A DNA stretch of 64,000 bases from Brotaphodocola sp003480315 (GTDB lineage: Bacteria; Bacillota; Clostridia; Lachnospirales; Lachnospiraceae), in assembly GCF_964246085.1 (NCBI RefSeq), contig NZ_CAXTPD010000011.1, one strand, 5' to 3'. The translations under genes were made by a program, and so were the position numbers. Each line of letters begins with the position of its first letter. Position 1 is the first letter of the stretch. Positions 9,120-18,572 of the stretch are shown one piece after another. The notes under the pieces are model-generated. The model saw nothing but the letters and a program-made list of their open reading frames with translations. It made no database searches and had not been told where the DNA came from.

Positions 9120-9572
9120 TTAAAAATACTTCTTGCTGCCCCAGAGGTTCGCTTTTTTTAAATCCCGGTACTCGTTGTAGGCCTTTTCCAGAATCTGCTT
9201 CTCATTCGAGAACTTCAGAAGGTGGTAAGCCTCATAAAACTTATAATAACCGGAATCCACAAAATGCTCTTCCCGTTGTGGTTTACTGTAATAGCTGTCC
9301 GCCATCATCAGATACCAGTGTACGTCTTTTTCCACCATATCCTGCGGCGTATTGAAGGAATAGGAGCTCTTTCCGATATATTTAATAATGGAAGCGCTCA
9401 CGCCGGTCTCTTCTTTTACTTCCCGAAGAGCCGTTTCTTTGTACTCCTCCCCTGCTTCTACAGTTCCCTTTGGAAGGACCCAGCCCTCGTATTTGTTCTT
9501 GTAATTCTTATAAAGGACCAGGATCTTGCCGCGAAATATAACCACACCTCCACAGCTCGTTGCTTCTATCAT
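9120..9572 (-). CDS. NUDIX hydrolase
   Basis: 150 residues with a complete Nudix box, GTVEAGEEYKETALREVKEE followed by TGV (consensus GX5EX7REUXEEXGU), after the strand-forming SCGGVVIFRGKILVLYKN. The enzyme should hydrolyse a nucleoside diphosphate linked to another group, with divalent metal bound by the REXXEE glutamates. AGGAGG lies seven bases before the chosen ATG at 9572, which favours it over the upstream ATG at 9599. No substrate-specifying feature is evident. Confidence 0.92.
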   Translation of the reverse strand: MIEATSCGGVVIFRGKILVLYKNYKNKYEGWVLPKGTVEAGEEYKETALREVKEETGVSASIIKYIGKSSYSFNTPQDMVEKDVHWYLMMADSYYSKPQREEHFVDSGYYKFYEAYHLLKFSNEKQILEKAYNEYRDLKKANLWGSKKYF

Positions 9573-9692
9573 TGCAATTCCTCCTGTTGTACCGTGCAAT
9601 AAGCACAGCTTTGGTGTGTCACACAGACTGGTTTAAGTATACCTCTATTTCGGGTAAGTTGCAAGTTTCTTATTCTGTTACTTCCATAAACT

Positions 9693-11978
9693 TTATTTGT
9701 GCAGTTCTTTAAAGATTTTCTCCGGAGTAATCGGCAGCTCCCGGATCTGCACGCCGGTGGCATTTGCCACGGCCGCTGCAATTGCCGGAGACGGCGTATT
9801 GATGACAACCTCACCGATGGATTTAACACCAAACGGACCGGTCGGCTCGTAGCTGCTTTCAAATTCAACCCGGATATTTCCCACATCCACGCGGGTCGGA
9901 AGCTTGTACTGCATGAAAGAATTCTCATACACCTGGCCCTTTTCGGAACGGGTCACATCCTCAAACATTGCCATGCCGATGCCCTGTCCAAGACCTCCCT
10001 CCGTCTGTACCCGGGCAATTGCCGGGTTGATCGGGGTTCCGCAGTCTACCACAGCCACATAGTTGACCAGCTCAAAATCACAGGTTTCCTGATCCATCTC
10101 AATCTCAGCCATACCAACCATGAACGGAGGCGGAGATACCGGTGAGGAATGGCTTTCGGTCACCTCAAGGGCCTTACCGTTATTTGCCATGGCGCGGTTT
10201 CCGATATCCTTTAAGCTGATGGAAGCCGAACCGTCCTTTGCAAATACCTGCTCACCGTCAAAATCCACCTCTTCCGGTGTCTTCTCCAGATACTCTGCAC
10301 CCTTCTCGGTGATCAGGCGGATCATGGATTTGGATGCCTTCACGGCAGCCATACCGGTTAAGTAAGCGGTACTGGACGCATAGGAACCGGAATCATACGG
10401 AGAAACATCCGTATCCACACCATGGGATACAATGTTTTCCAGATCACAGCCCAGCACGTCTGCCGCGATCTGGGCCAGCGTGGTGTCACAGCCGGTGCCC
10501 ATATCTGACGCACCGATCATCATGGTATAAAAGCCGTCATCATTCAGCTTTAAGGTGATGGAGCCCACATCCACACCGGAAATGGAGGAGCCCTGCATGC
10601 ACATGGCAACGCCTACCGAACGGACTTTTCCGTTACCCATGTCGCGGCACGGATATTTTTCATCCCAGTGCATCAGCTCCTTTGCTCTTGCCATGCAGCG
10701 GTCCAGAGCACAGCTGTTGGCGGTTTCGCCGTAGTAAGCCGGCATCAGATCTCCCTCGTGTACCATATTTTTCTCACGGATCACGGTCGGATCCATCTGA
10801 AGTTCCCGTGCCAGCTCGTTGACTGCGGACTCCAGCGCAAACACACCCTGGGTCGCGCCGTAACCGCGGTACGCGCCTGCTGACATGGTATTCGTATAAA
10901 CAACATCATAGCAGAACCGGTAAGCCTTCGGCGTGGAATAAATCGGAATAGACTTATGGCCGGACAGACCTACGGTAGTCGGGCCATGCTCACCGAATGC
11001 TCCGGTATTGGACAATGTGTACAGATCAATGGCCTGAAAAATTCCATTTTCATCCGCACCCAGGCGCACATGTACCTCCATCTCGTGACGCGGGGAAGAA
11101 GCGATCTGGGATTCATAGCGGGTGTAGACCAACTTGGCCGGTTTTCCTGTCTTCCAGGTTACCAGCGCCGGGTAAACCTCCGTAACCACCGTCTGCTTTG
11201 CACCAAATCCGCCGCCGATCCTCGGCTTGAGCACACGGACCTTAGACTTCGGGATATCCAGCGCGTGAGCTACGATACGGCGCACATGGAACGGGATCTG
11301 CGTGGAGGATGTCACGTTTAAGCGTCCGTAAGCGTCCATGGAGGTAAAGGTCCGGAAGGTCTCCATCATTGCCTGCTGATTCGCTTTCACATGATACGTG
11401 CGGTCAATAACATGGGCACAGTCTGCCAGGATCGCATCCACATCACCATTGCTGTCCTGCGCAGAGGCACAGAGGTTGCGCTTATTGTCGGCGCCAACCG
11501 GGCACAGGCTCTTCCAGCTGTCCTCCGGATGTACCAGGATCGGGTTATCCTTTGCAGTGTGGAAGTCCAGCACCGGCTCCAGCACCTGGTACTTTACTTT
11601 GATAAGACGCAGAGCCTTATCCACTGCTTCTTCCGTCTCACCGGCCACAATTGCCACTGCATCACCCACAAAACGGACTCTCTGGTCCAGGATCAGGCGG
11701 TCATACGGGCTTGGCTCCGGGTAGGTCTGGCCCGCCATGGTAAAACGCTTCTGGGAACAGTCCTGATACGTCAGGATCGTCTCAATCCCCTCTACCTTTA
11801 ATGCTCTGGAAAGATCGATCTCCTCAATCAGCGCATGCGCATGAGGACTGCGCAGAAGCTTCACGATAAGACAATCCTTCGGAGCGATATCATCGGTATA
11901 AAGCGGTTTTCCGGCGAGGAGTGCCTTTGCGTCTTTCTTGATCACAGACATGCCTACATATCTATTCTTCGCTTCCAT
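9693..11978 (-). CDS. xdhA: xanthine dehydrogenase-type molybdenum-binding subunit
   Basis: 761 residues, the size of free-standing large subunits of the molybdenum hydroxylase family. Moco-binding motifs are present (RIGGGFGAKQTVVTEVYPAL; AGAYRGYGATQGVFALES), and GPFGVKSIGE near the C-terminus holds the catalytic glutamate. It is the last gene of a three-gene operon. Its ribosome site AAGGAGG overlaps the stop of the Fe-S subunit gene four bases upstream. With FAD and 2Fe-2S partners it should hydroxylate xanthine, hypoxanthine or another N-heterocycle; exact substrate preference cannot be read from sequence. Nearby PucR-like and carbamoylase-like genes make purine use plausible. Confidence 0.93.
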   Translation of the reverse strand: MEAKNRYVGMSVIKKDAKALLAGKPLYTDDIAPKDCLIVKLLRSPHAHALIEEIDLSRALKVEGIETILTYQDCSQKRFTMAGQTYPEPSPYDRLILDQRVRFVGDAVAIVAGETEEAVDKALRLIKVKYQVLEPVLDFHTAKDNPILVHPEDSWKSLCPVGADNKRNLCASAQDSNGDVDAILADCAHVIDRTYHVKANQQAMMETFRTFTSMDAYGRLNVTSSTQIPFHVRRIVAHALDIPKSKVRVLKPRIGGGFGAKQTVVTEVYPALVTWKTGKPAKLVYTRYESQIASSPRHEMEVHVRLGADENGIFQAIDLYTLSNTGAFGEHGPTTVGLSGHKSIPIYSTPKAYRFCYDVVYTNTMSAGAYRGYGATQGVFALESAVNELARELQMDPTVIREKNMVHEGDLMPAYYGETANSCALDRCMARAKELMHWDEKYPCRDMGNGKVRSVGVAMCMQGSSISGVDVGSITLKLNDDGFYTMMIGASDMGTGCDTTLAQIAADVLGCDLENIVSHGVDTDVSPYDSGSYASSTAYLTGMAAVKASKSMIRLITEKGAEYLEKTPEEVDFDGEQVFAKDGSASISLKDIGNRAMANNGKALEVTESHSSPVSPPPFMVGMAEIEMDQETCDFELVNYVAVVDCGTPINPAIARVQTEGGLGQGIGMAMFEDVTRSEKGQVYENSFMQYKLPTRVDVGNIRVEFESSYEPTGPFGVKSIGEVVINTPSPAIAAAVANATGVQIRELPITPEKIFKELHK

Positions 11979-11981
11979 GGT

Positions 11982-12440
11982 TTACGCCTCCTTCTTCCGG
12001 TTTAAATATTTTTCCAGGGCGCGGAGCTGGCCGGCGTATCCGGTACAGCGGCAGAGATTTCCTGCCAGATACTCACGCACCTCTTCCATAGTCGGTTTTA
12101 CCAGTTCCCGTTCCATAGCCAGTACATTCATAATGAGACCAGGACTGCAGAAGCCGCACTGGTCCGCGCCTTCTCTTGCCAGAAAATCAGCAAATTCCTC
12201 TGACTCTTTCTGAAGGCCCTCCAGAGTTGTAACCTCATGTCCGTCGGCTCTGGCCGCAAGAACAGAGCAGGAAAGCACCGGCTTTCCATCCAGCCATACC
12301 GTGCAAAGTCCGCAGTTTGAAGTTTCGCAGCCACGCTTTACACTGTAGCAGCCCTTTTCCCGGACCAGATCCAGAAGCAGGGTATCTGCCTTGATCTCAG
12401 CCTCGATTTTTTTTCCGTTTAATGTCAGTCTGATCTTCAT
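11982..12440 (-). CDS. xdhC: xanthine dehydrogenase-type 2Fe-2S subunit
   Basis: 152 residues with both [2Fe-2S] sites: CETSNCGLC plus a later Cys in KPVLSCSV for the plant-ferredoxin-like cluster, and CGFCSPG with NLCRCTGY for the alpha-helical cluster. It passes electrons from the molybdenum centre to the FAD subunit. The start at 12440 lies one base past the stop of the FAD-subunit gene, behind GGGGAGG. An upstream in-frame ATG at 12458 would overlap that gene and has a poorer site. Middle gene of the operon. Confidence 0.95.
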   Translation of the reverse strand: MKIRLTLNGKKIEAEIKADTLLLDLVREKGCYSVKRGCETSNCGLCTVWLDGKPVLSCSVLAARADGHEVTTLEGLQKESEEFADFLAREGADQCGFCSPGLIMNVLAMERELVKPTMEEVREYLAGNLCRCTGYAGQLRALEKYLNRKKEA

Positions 12441-12441
12441 G

Positions 12442-13218
12442 CTATGCCTCCTCCCCACTTAACTGCTCCATGAGCCTTCTCACATAAATTTCCGCCAGAG
12501 ACTTCCGGTAATCCGCGCTGCCCCGCAGGTTGTCTCCAAATGAGAACATGCTGACTGCTTCCTCTGCCTGCGCGGAAAGCTCACATCCAGTCTGGACCGG
12601 ACGTGTTACCAGTGCCGCCTTAGACGGTCTCGCACCAACGGAAATGTACCACATGTCATCCTTCTTTGCCGCTGCGACAGCAATCAGCGGAAAATCTGTT
12701 TTGGAACGCCGCTGGCTGGCATAGGCTGCTTTTCTGCCATCCTTTTTGATGATGATGCGCACCAGAATATCCCGGCTGTACTTCATCTTCGCAAATTCTT
12801 CCAGAGATACGGTTCCGCCCTTGTAAAGCTCTACATAGCTGTCCAGAACCATCATGCAGGTAAGGATATCAGAAAAGCCGAAGCGGCCGAAAACACTGCC
12901 TCCCACAGTCGCGCCGTTGCGGAACTGAGTTCCGACGATCCAGCGGGTGCACTCACGAAACGCGCCGTCAAAGTACTGATTTAAGCCTTTATGAAGCTCT
13001 AACTGCCGCAGGCTGCACATACAGCCAATTCTGAATTCATCTTCTGTCTCCTCGATCTGATCCAGACCCAGACCACTTAAGTCAATCACCGTATTCCGGT
13101 TTCCGCTGCTCATTTTCAGCCACATCATACCGCCTACCAGAACGTTGCTTCTCTTCTGGTTCAGCTCATATGCCTGTTCCAGGCTTTCCGCCTTCACATA
13201 CTCCTTTGCATGAAACAT
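12442..13218 (-). CDS. xdhB: xanthine dehydrogenase-type FAD-binding subunit
   Basis: 258 residues, matching the CO-dehydrogenase/XDH flavoprotein medium-subunit family. It begins with AESLEQAYELN and has VLVGGMMWLKM and GTQFRNGATVGGSVFGRFGF, the two segments that hold FAD in this family, and a C-terminal CO_deh_flav_C domain. First gene of the operon that continues with the 2Fe-2S and molybdenum subunits at spacings of 1 and 3 bases. It hands electrons to NAD+ or another acceptor. Confidence 0.93.
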   Translation of the reverse strand: MFHAKEYVKAESLEQAYELNQKRSNVLVGGMMWLKMSSGNRNTVIDLSGLGLDQIEETEDEFRIGCMCSLRQLELHKGLNQYFDGAFRECTRWIVGTQFRNGATVGGSVFGRFGFSDILTCMMVLDSYVELYKGGTVSLEEFAKMKYSRDILVRIIIKKDGRKAAYASQRRSKTDFPLIAVAAAKKDDMWYISVGARPSKAALVTRPVQTGCELSAQAEEAVSMFSFGDNLRGSADYRKSLAEIYVRRLMEQLSGEEA

Positions 13219-13272
13219 GCGATTCCTCCTTTGTCACTCCTAAAAACTTTGTGTAGCGTTATATCACCATTT

Positions 13273-14688
13273 TCATCTTGAAAAATAGGCATCGAAAATA
13301 CTTTTTGCGATCGGTGCAGCCACATGACCACCCGATCCGGCCTCCTCCACCAGTACCGTGACTACCAGTTTCGGATCTTCTGCCGGGGCAAACCCGGTAA
13401 ACCACGCATGCGTTTCTTTTCCGGTCTCAAACTCCGCAGATCCGGTCTTTCCGGCTACGGAATAGGCATCGGTACGGACACCGGAACCAGTTCCGTCCGT
13501 CACAACGCTCCGCATGAACATGGAAAGCGTGGAGGCCTCCTGCGCAGTCATGAGATTTCCGTAAGCGGAAGGCAGGAATTTTTTCACTTCCTCTCCCGCC
13601 GCGGATTCTACGTGGTCGATCAGATATGGTTTCATCAGCGTACCGCCATTCGCTATGGCCGCTGTGATCATGGCATTGTGCAGCGGGGTCATCTGGGTGT
13701 TTCCCTGGCCGATAGCGGTCTGCAGCCGTTCCCAGTCTGAAGCCCCGGGTCCCATGGCATAGGAGCTCTTGCTATATGCCAGAGACACCGGAAGATCTTT
13801 ATTAAACAACAATTCTCCGCAGGTATTCTGCATTTGCCCGAGATCCATGGTAAGACCGAGGCTTGCAAAAGCGCCATTGCAGGAATTCGCAAATGCCTGC
13901 AAAAGCGACTGATGACCGTGGGCATTTCCATGATAACAGGAAATCCTGTAATCTCCGGCCTCATAGCTGCCGTCACAGTCAAAGGTAAAACCCTCCCAGG
14001 TATCCGGATGCTCCCGGATATATTCCAGAAGCGTCACGATCTTAAAGGTTGATCCCGGTGGATACACACCCTGTGCGGCACGATTGAGAAGCTGTGCCTC
14101 AGTATTGTCCCCGGAGATCAGGCTCTCCCACTGGCTGCTCAGCTGATTCGGGTCAAAGCCCGGCTTGGAAACCATGGCGAGGATCTTGCCTGTGTCCGGC
14201 TCCATCACCACGACAGCGCCCCTGCGGTCACCCAGCGCGTCGGAAGCCGCCTGCTGCAGCCCCACATCCAGCGTAGTCACCACCTGGTCTCCCAGATTTT
14301 TCACATCGGATAACTCGTTGACGGCCTGCTCTACCAGATTCATGTGGGAACTTAACAGATAAAAGTTCGCCAGAGATTCCAGGCCGGTCTTGCCCTGGTC
14401 GGAATAGCCCACCACATGGGCAAACAGGCTTCCATACGGGTATTCCCGCACCTCTGTCCCATCTTCTGCCACATTGGTCTTCGCCAGTACCGTGCCGTCA
14501 TTGCTCAAAATCTCTCCGCGGATGATCCGGTCAGAAAAGCTGTCCAGACGCGCATTATAGGAATTGTTGATGACCGTCTCACTCTGCACCTGCAGAAAAT
14601 AGCCGAAATAGCCCATCAGACCAACAAACAGGCCTACCATAATATAGGTCACAAACAAAATACTCTTATCAGTCGATGTCTTTTTCAT
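13273..14688 (-). CDS. penicillin-binding protein (class B-like transpeptidase, PbpA/FtsI family)
   Basis: 471 residues. One N-terminal membrane segment (FVTYIMVGLFVGLMGYFGYF) is followed by a short dimerisation region and a transpeptidase domain with GSTFK (SXXK active serine), SCN (SXN) and KTGSAEFETG (KTG). It crosslinks peptidoglycan outside the membrane. The gene overlaps the end of the FtsW/RodA gene, the usual glycosyltransferase-transpeptidase pairing. The ATG at 14688 follows GAGGAGG closely; 14703 is an alternative start. At about 470 residues it belongs to the short PbpA-like group without PASTA domains. Confidence 0.92.
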   Translation of the reverse strand: MKKTSTDKSILFVTYIMVGLFVGLMGYFGYFLQVQSETVINNSYNARLDSFSDRIIRGEILSNDGTVLAKTNVAEDGTEVREYPYGSLFAHVVGYSDQGKTGLESLANFYLLSSHMNLVEQAVNELSDVKNLGDQVVTTLDVGLQQAASDALGDRRGAVVVMEPDTGKILAMVSKPGFDPNQLSSQWESLISGDNTEAQLLNRAAQGVYPPGSTFKIVTLLEYIREHPDTWEGFTFDCDGSYEAGDYRISCYHGNAHGHQSLLQAFANSCNGAFASLGLTMDLGQMQNTCGELLFNKDLPVSLAYSKSSYAMGPGASDWERLQTAIGQGNTQMTPLHNAMITAAIANGGTLMKPYLIDHVESAAGEEVKKFLPSAYGNLMTAQEASTLSMFMRSVVTDGTGSGVRTDAYSVAGKTGSAEFETGKETHAWFTGFAPAEDPKLVVTVLVEEAGSGGHVAAPIAKSIFDAYFSR

Positions 14689-15997
14689 AGTCCTCCTCAT
14701 CATTCTGCTTCAGAATGTACAGGCCCTGGATCACTCCGAAAATAATAAATGTACTCAAAACAGAACTGCCTCCGTAGCTGACAAGCGGCAGAGTCACACC
14801 GGTAGACGGAATGAATTTGGTCACACCGCCCACAGTTAAAAACACCTGCACCGCATAGACCATGGCAAGACCAAAGGCGATCAATTTATAAAACAATGCC
14901 TGCATCCGCGCTGCCAGGAGCACAAACTGTAAGAAGCAGCCCAGGCAGATGAGCAGCACGCAGAGAGCAAATATCCCGCCAAGCTCCTCGGAAATTGCCG
15001 CGAATACAAAGTCCTTTTCCACAACCGGGATTTTATAAGGCATGCCCTGATACAGGCCCATGCCGAACCATCCGCCCGTGCCGATGGCAAAAAGGGACTG
15101 GGTGATCTGGTAACCGCGGTTGTCAATGTCCGCCCATGGATTTTTCCAGGCTGCCACACGGGTGCGCACATGGGCAAAGAGCCAGTATGCCACCACCGAC
15201 GCGCCGCTGCCGCAAAGCAGGCCGGAAAACAGATACAGATAGCTTCCGGTTGCCACAAACAGCATGGTCAGGTACGTCAGAAAAAAGATCAGTGCGCTTC
15301 CCAGATCCTTGGAAAGCACCAGCATCAGCACATAAGCCGCCGCCATCACCGTGGTTTCTATGATCGTCTTAAACTCGGTATCCCGGTAAAACATGCAGGC
15401 TGTAAAGAACACAAACAGGATTTTTACAAACTCTGACGGCTGAAACGCGATGCCCGCAATGTTCACGGAAAGCTGCGCGCCGAAGCTGTTGTTGCCGATG
15501 ATCCATACCACGATCAGCAGCGCCAGACCGGCAAAACCGTATACCCACGGAATGTTCGCCAGCTGCCACACCCGCTCCAGAATGAACGGGATAATCCAGG
15601 TGATCAGCGCCGATACGGCAACAATCACAAACTGGCGGATGGCCTTGTCAAAATCCAGACGGGTCAGGATCACAAAGCCGATGCACAAAAGCATGCACAT
15701 GTTGTTGACCAGAAGCCTGGACCGCAGTGGATAAAACACCTTATAAAGTCCCAGATAAACTGCCAGGAATACTACCTGTGCCAGATAAAACAGGATTACC
15801 CGCTCGTCCTCTGATTTTAAGAACAGCACCGCATACGCCACAAAATGCAGCAGAAACATGGCCACATTCTGCCGGACACAGACTCTTCCCTGCTGCCAGG
15901 GATCCCGAAACCGGAAATAACTGAAATTCCAGTAGGTATAAGCAGCAATCAGCAAAATCAGCAGGTATTTCGATACTTCAATGACAATATTTACCAT
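14669..15997 (-). CDS. FtsW/RodA/SpoVE-family peptidoglycan glycosyltransferase
   Basis: 442 residues with about ten hydrophobic segments. The C-terminal FIPSTGVTLPLVSYGGSSVL is the SEDS-family signature, and LSKDLGSALIFFLTYL carries the conserved Asp region used in glycan polymerisation. It works as a pair with the downstream overlapping penicillin-binding protein. Division, elongation and sporulation versions cannot be told apart here; the pairing with a PbpA-like protein resembles loci outside the dcw cluster. Confidence 0.93.
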   Translation of the reverse strand: MVNIVIEVSKYLLILLIAAYTYWNFSYFRFRDPWQQGRVCVRQNVAMFLLHFVAYAVLFLKSEDERVILFYLAQVVFLAVYLGLYKVFYPLRSRLLVNNMCMLLCIGFVILTRLDFDKAIRQFVIVAVSALITWIIPFILERVWQLANIPWVYGFAGLALLIVVWIIGNNSFGAQLSVNIAGIAFQPSEFVKILFVFFTACMFYRDTEFKTIIETTVMAAAYVLMLVLSKDLGSALIFFLTYLTMLFVATGSYLYLFSGLLCGSGASVVAYWLFAHVRTRVAAWKNPWADIDNRGYQITQSLFAIGTGGWFGMGLYQGMPYKIPVVEKDFVFAAISEELGGIFALCVLLICLGCFLQFVLLAARMQALFYKLIAFGLAMVYAVQVFLTVGGVTKFIPSTGVTLPLVSYGGSSVLSTFIIFGVIQGLYILKQNDEEDYEKDID

Positions 15998-16003
15998 ATA
16001 TAT

Positions 16004-18421
16004 TTATTCTACGCCTCTCTTGAAATGGCCGCGTGTAAAATCTTTGAACGGATCCCTGGTTTCTTCCCCGTGAAGGAACTGATCCGCAAAGGCATCCAGC
16101 ACTGCTTTCATCTGCTCCGGTGTCTCCAGCGTGAACGCAAGACGCAGCGCCCCCGGAGCCAGCCGTCGGATCAGCTTCTCCTGTCCGAGCAGGGACAGAG
16201 GACTTGGATTGTAGATGGTGTTATAGCAGAACCGGCAGTGATTCTTCACCGGAAGATCTTTTCCGGTGCGGTCCTTCATCTTTAAGACCTCCGGCTGTTT
16301 CGTACAGCCCTTTGTAGTCCTTACGATGCACTGGGCCGACACCATAGCCGGAAGATAACCGTACACATAAAGTTCCATCTCCTCACAGCCCAGTGTCTCC
16401 AGCTCCCGGCTGTTTAACTCCAGCGGAAGGGTCATGCGGGAAATTCCAAGGTCCTCCATCTGCTCTCTTGCCAGATGGTTCAGAACATAAAGGTTCGCGT
16501 CAGATACCAGAGGAATATCCCCCAGTCCGTTTTCTCTTAAAAACGTGATCTCATCCAGGGATTTTACCACAAGCTCATCAAAACCGGCCTCTTTCAGCGC
16601 ATCTATATGTTTGCGGAAATAAGTCTCCGCCTCCGTGCGGAAGATATGCGGCAGCATCAGGCTGCACTGCTTTGCGTTGTCATGGCATGCCTGTACCGCT
16701 GCCTTCCAGGTCTCCGGACCAAAGCCGCAGGAATCCAGGTAGATGCGGGTGACATCCGGGTGGGCAATGGCGGTGGGTAAGAGGCAAGGTTCCTCGATGG
16801 AGATGTGAAGACCACAGGAACCTGCTTCCACACTGCCAGTCTCGCTCTGCTGCTCAGACCGCTCATTTTCGCCTTCATCCTGACTTTCTACCGCTCCTGC
16901 TGTACGTCTGAATGGCTGCAGCAGCTTCTCTTCCATCTGCTCCAGTGCCTCCCGGCGCAGCTCATTGAGCGCCTGAACCGGCACAAAACAGTTTCCTTCG
17001 ATCTCTGCTGTCAGGTTTTCAAAATAGAACGGGGTATTTCCGGTCTTGTTTAACTGCTTTAACAGCTTTTCCTCTCCCATGGGCTGATTCTGGGCCGTCT
17101 GAACCTCTGCGCCAGTCACCTCCGCATATGGGTTCTGAGCTGCTGCTTCCTCCAGAAGACGCCCCGGCTCACTGTACCAGAGGGAAAGCTTCAGCGTTTC
17201 GCCTTCCTTTACCACTACATGGCCGGATAACGGCTCCTGCTTCTTCTTCTCCACATATTCCCGGTCCAGACGGTCAAACAACGCCTGATTTCCTTCCCGG
17301 AATGCCGGTTTTTCTTTTAATGCCACCATCTCACGGCCATTATGCCGGACATAGTAACCATCCGTAAAGCCGCCGCGGTCAAAGAGATCCAGGAGCATCC
17401 TGCGGTCTGCCGGATCTACCTTATAACCGTCCCGTCCATGCTCCAGATAGTAATCCACATATTTGCGGTAAATACTCACAACACCGGCAGTGTAACGCGG
17501 ACTCTTCATGCGTCCCTCGATTTTTAAGGAGTAGACGCCGGATTCGATGATGTCCGGGAGAATATCCAGGGTGCAGAGGTCTTTCAGGCTTAAGACATAG
17601 CGGTCATCCCCCACCGCTGCTTTCTTCTGTGCATACGGCTTTCCCTTCATCCGGGCATTTCTGTCCTGCATGTCCGGACTATGCTTTCCTTTGCCCTTTT
17701 TTCCTGTGTTCTGGTTTCTGGCATTCTGCTTTCCGGTTTCGTGTATGTTTTCCGTCAGTTTCGCAGAATTCTGCTTTGCCGCGCTCTGAACCGGCTTTCC
17801 GGCTGCTGTCAGCACGTCATAGGGAAGTCTGCAGGGCTGCGCGCAACGTCCGCGGTTACCGCTGCGGCCGCCGATCAGGCTGCTAAGCAGACACTGCCCA
17901 GAGTAGCAGTAACACAATGCGCCATGCACAAAGCTCTCAATTTCCACATCCACATGGTCGCGGATCTCTGCGATCTCCTGGAGAGATAACTCTCTCGCTG
18001 TTACCACGCGGGTCGCTCCCATCTCCTTTAAGCTCTGGGCACTGCGCCATCCTGTCACAGTCATCTGGGTGCTCGCATGGATCGGAAGATCCGGAAAATG
18101 CTCCCGGATAAACTTCCACACACCAAGATCCTGCACGATCACCGCATCCAGCCCCCGCTCATAGTATGGCTTTAAAAAGTCATAAAGCTGGTCCAGTTCC
18201 TCTTCCTTCACCAGCGTATTGACTGTCATATAAAGACGACAGCCATGCAGATGCACATAATCGATTGCTTCCAAGAACCTGTCTTCCTCCGGATTGTCTG
18301 CATAAGCCCGGGCTCCGAACCGGCTGCCACCCATATATATCGCATCGGCACCAGCCTGAACCGCTGCCATCATGCTTTCCATTGACCCGGCCGGAGCCAG
18401 GATTTCTACACGTGAATTCAA
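16004..18421 (-). CDS. U32-family peptidase / RlhA-like protein with DUF3656 C-terminus and a low-complexity insertion
   Basis: 805 residues. The N-terminal U32 domain has VEILAPAGSMESMMAAVQAG and the signature ESFVHGALCYCYSGQC with GGRSGNRGRCAQPCR, which supplies conserved cysteines. The C-terminal part matches the DUF3656 region of large U32 proteins. Escherichia coli RlhA, a family member, is needed for hydroxylation of a 23S rRNA cytidine, so an RNA-modification role is at least as likely as proteolysis. About 70 residues after CRLPYDV are a Lys/Asn/Gln-rich linker (for example KQNARNQNTGKKGKGK), unusual inside this fold. The stop is six bases before the FtsW-like gene. Confidence 0.9.
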   Translation of the reverse strand: MNSRVEILAPAGSMESMMAAVQAGADAIYMGGSRFGARAYADNPEEDRFLEAIDYVHLHGCRLYMTVNTLVKEEELDQLYDFLKPYYERGLDAVIVQDLGVWKFIREHFPDLPIHASTQMTVTGWRSAQSLKEMGATRVVTARELSLQEIAEIRDHVDVEIESFVHGALCYCYSGQCLLSSLIGGRSGNRGRCAQPCRLPYDVLTAAGKPVQSAAKQNSAKLTENIHETGKQNARNQNTGKKGKGKHSPDMQDRNARMKGKPYAQKKAAVGDDRYVLSLKDLCTLDILPDIIESGVYSLKIEGRMKSPRYTAGVVSIYRKYVDYYLEHGRDGYKVDPADRRMLLDLFDRGGFTDGYYVRHNGREMVALKEKPAFREGNQALFDRLDREYVEKKKQEPLSGHVVVKEGETLKLSLWYSEPGRLLEEAAAQNPYAEVTGAEVQTAQNQPMGEEKLLKQLNKTGNTPFYFENLTAEIEGNCFVPVQALNELRREALEQMEEKLLQPFRRTAGAVESQDEGENERSEQQSETGSVEAGSCGLHISIEEPCLLPTAIAHPDVTRIYLDSCGFGPETWKAAVQACHDNAKQCSLMLPHIFRTEAETYFRKHIDALKEAGFDELVVKSLDEITFLRENGLGDIPLVSDANLYVLNHLAREQMEDLGISRMTLPLELNSRELETLGCEEMELYVYGYLPAMVSAQCIVRTTKGCTKQPEVLKMKDRTGKDLPVKNHCRFCYNTIYNPSPLSLLGQEKLIRRLAPGALRLAFTLETPEQMKAVLDAFADQFLHGEETRDPFKDFTRGHFKRGVE

Positions 18422-18483
18422 ATTCTCCTCCTCATATTAAAGTGAGTCATTTCGCTGGATCCGCTTCTCCGCAAATCAGGATC

Positions 18484-18505
18484 AAAACGGTCAAATGACC
18501 GTTTT
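18484..18505. repeat. perfect 10-bp inverted repeat
   Basis: AAAACGGTCA and TGACCGTTTT are separated by two bases in the gap between the coiled-coil gene and the U32 gene. It could be a weak terminator, an attenuator or a dimeric operator. There is no long T-run after it on either strand. Confidence 0.5.
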
Positions 18506-18572
18506 GGTTTCAGGCCAAAAGAAAGGGAGTTCCGATTGTCTTTCAACACCCTTCACCCCCATATTGTATTAC

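Noticed and set aside
9573..9692. Search for a terminator between xdhA and the NUDIX gene.
   Set aside because: No convincing stem with a T-run was seen; transcription may continue.
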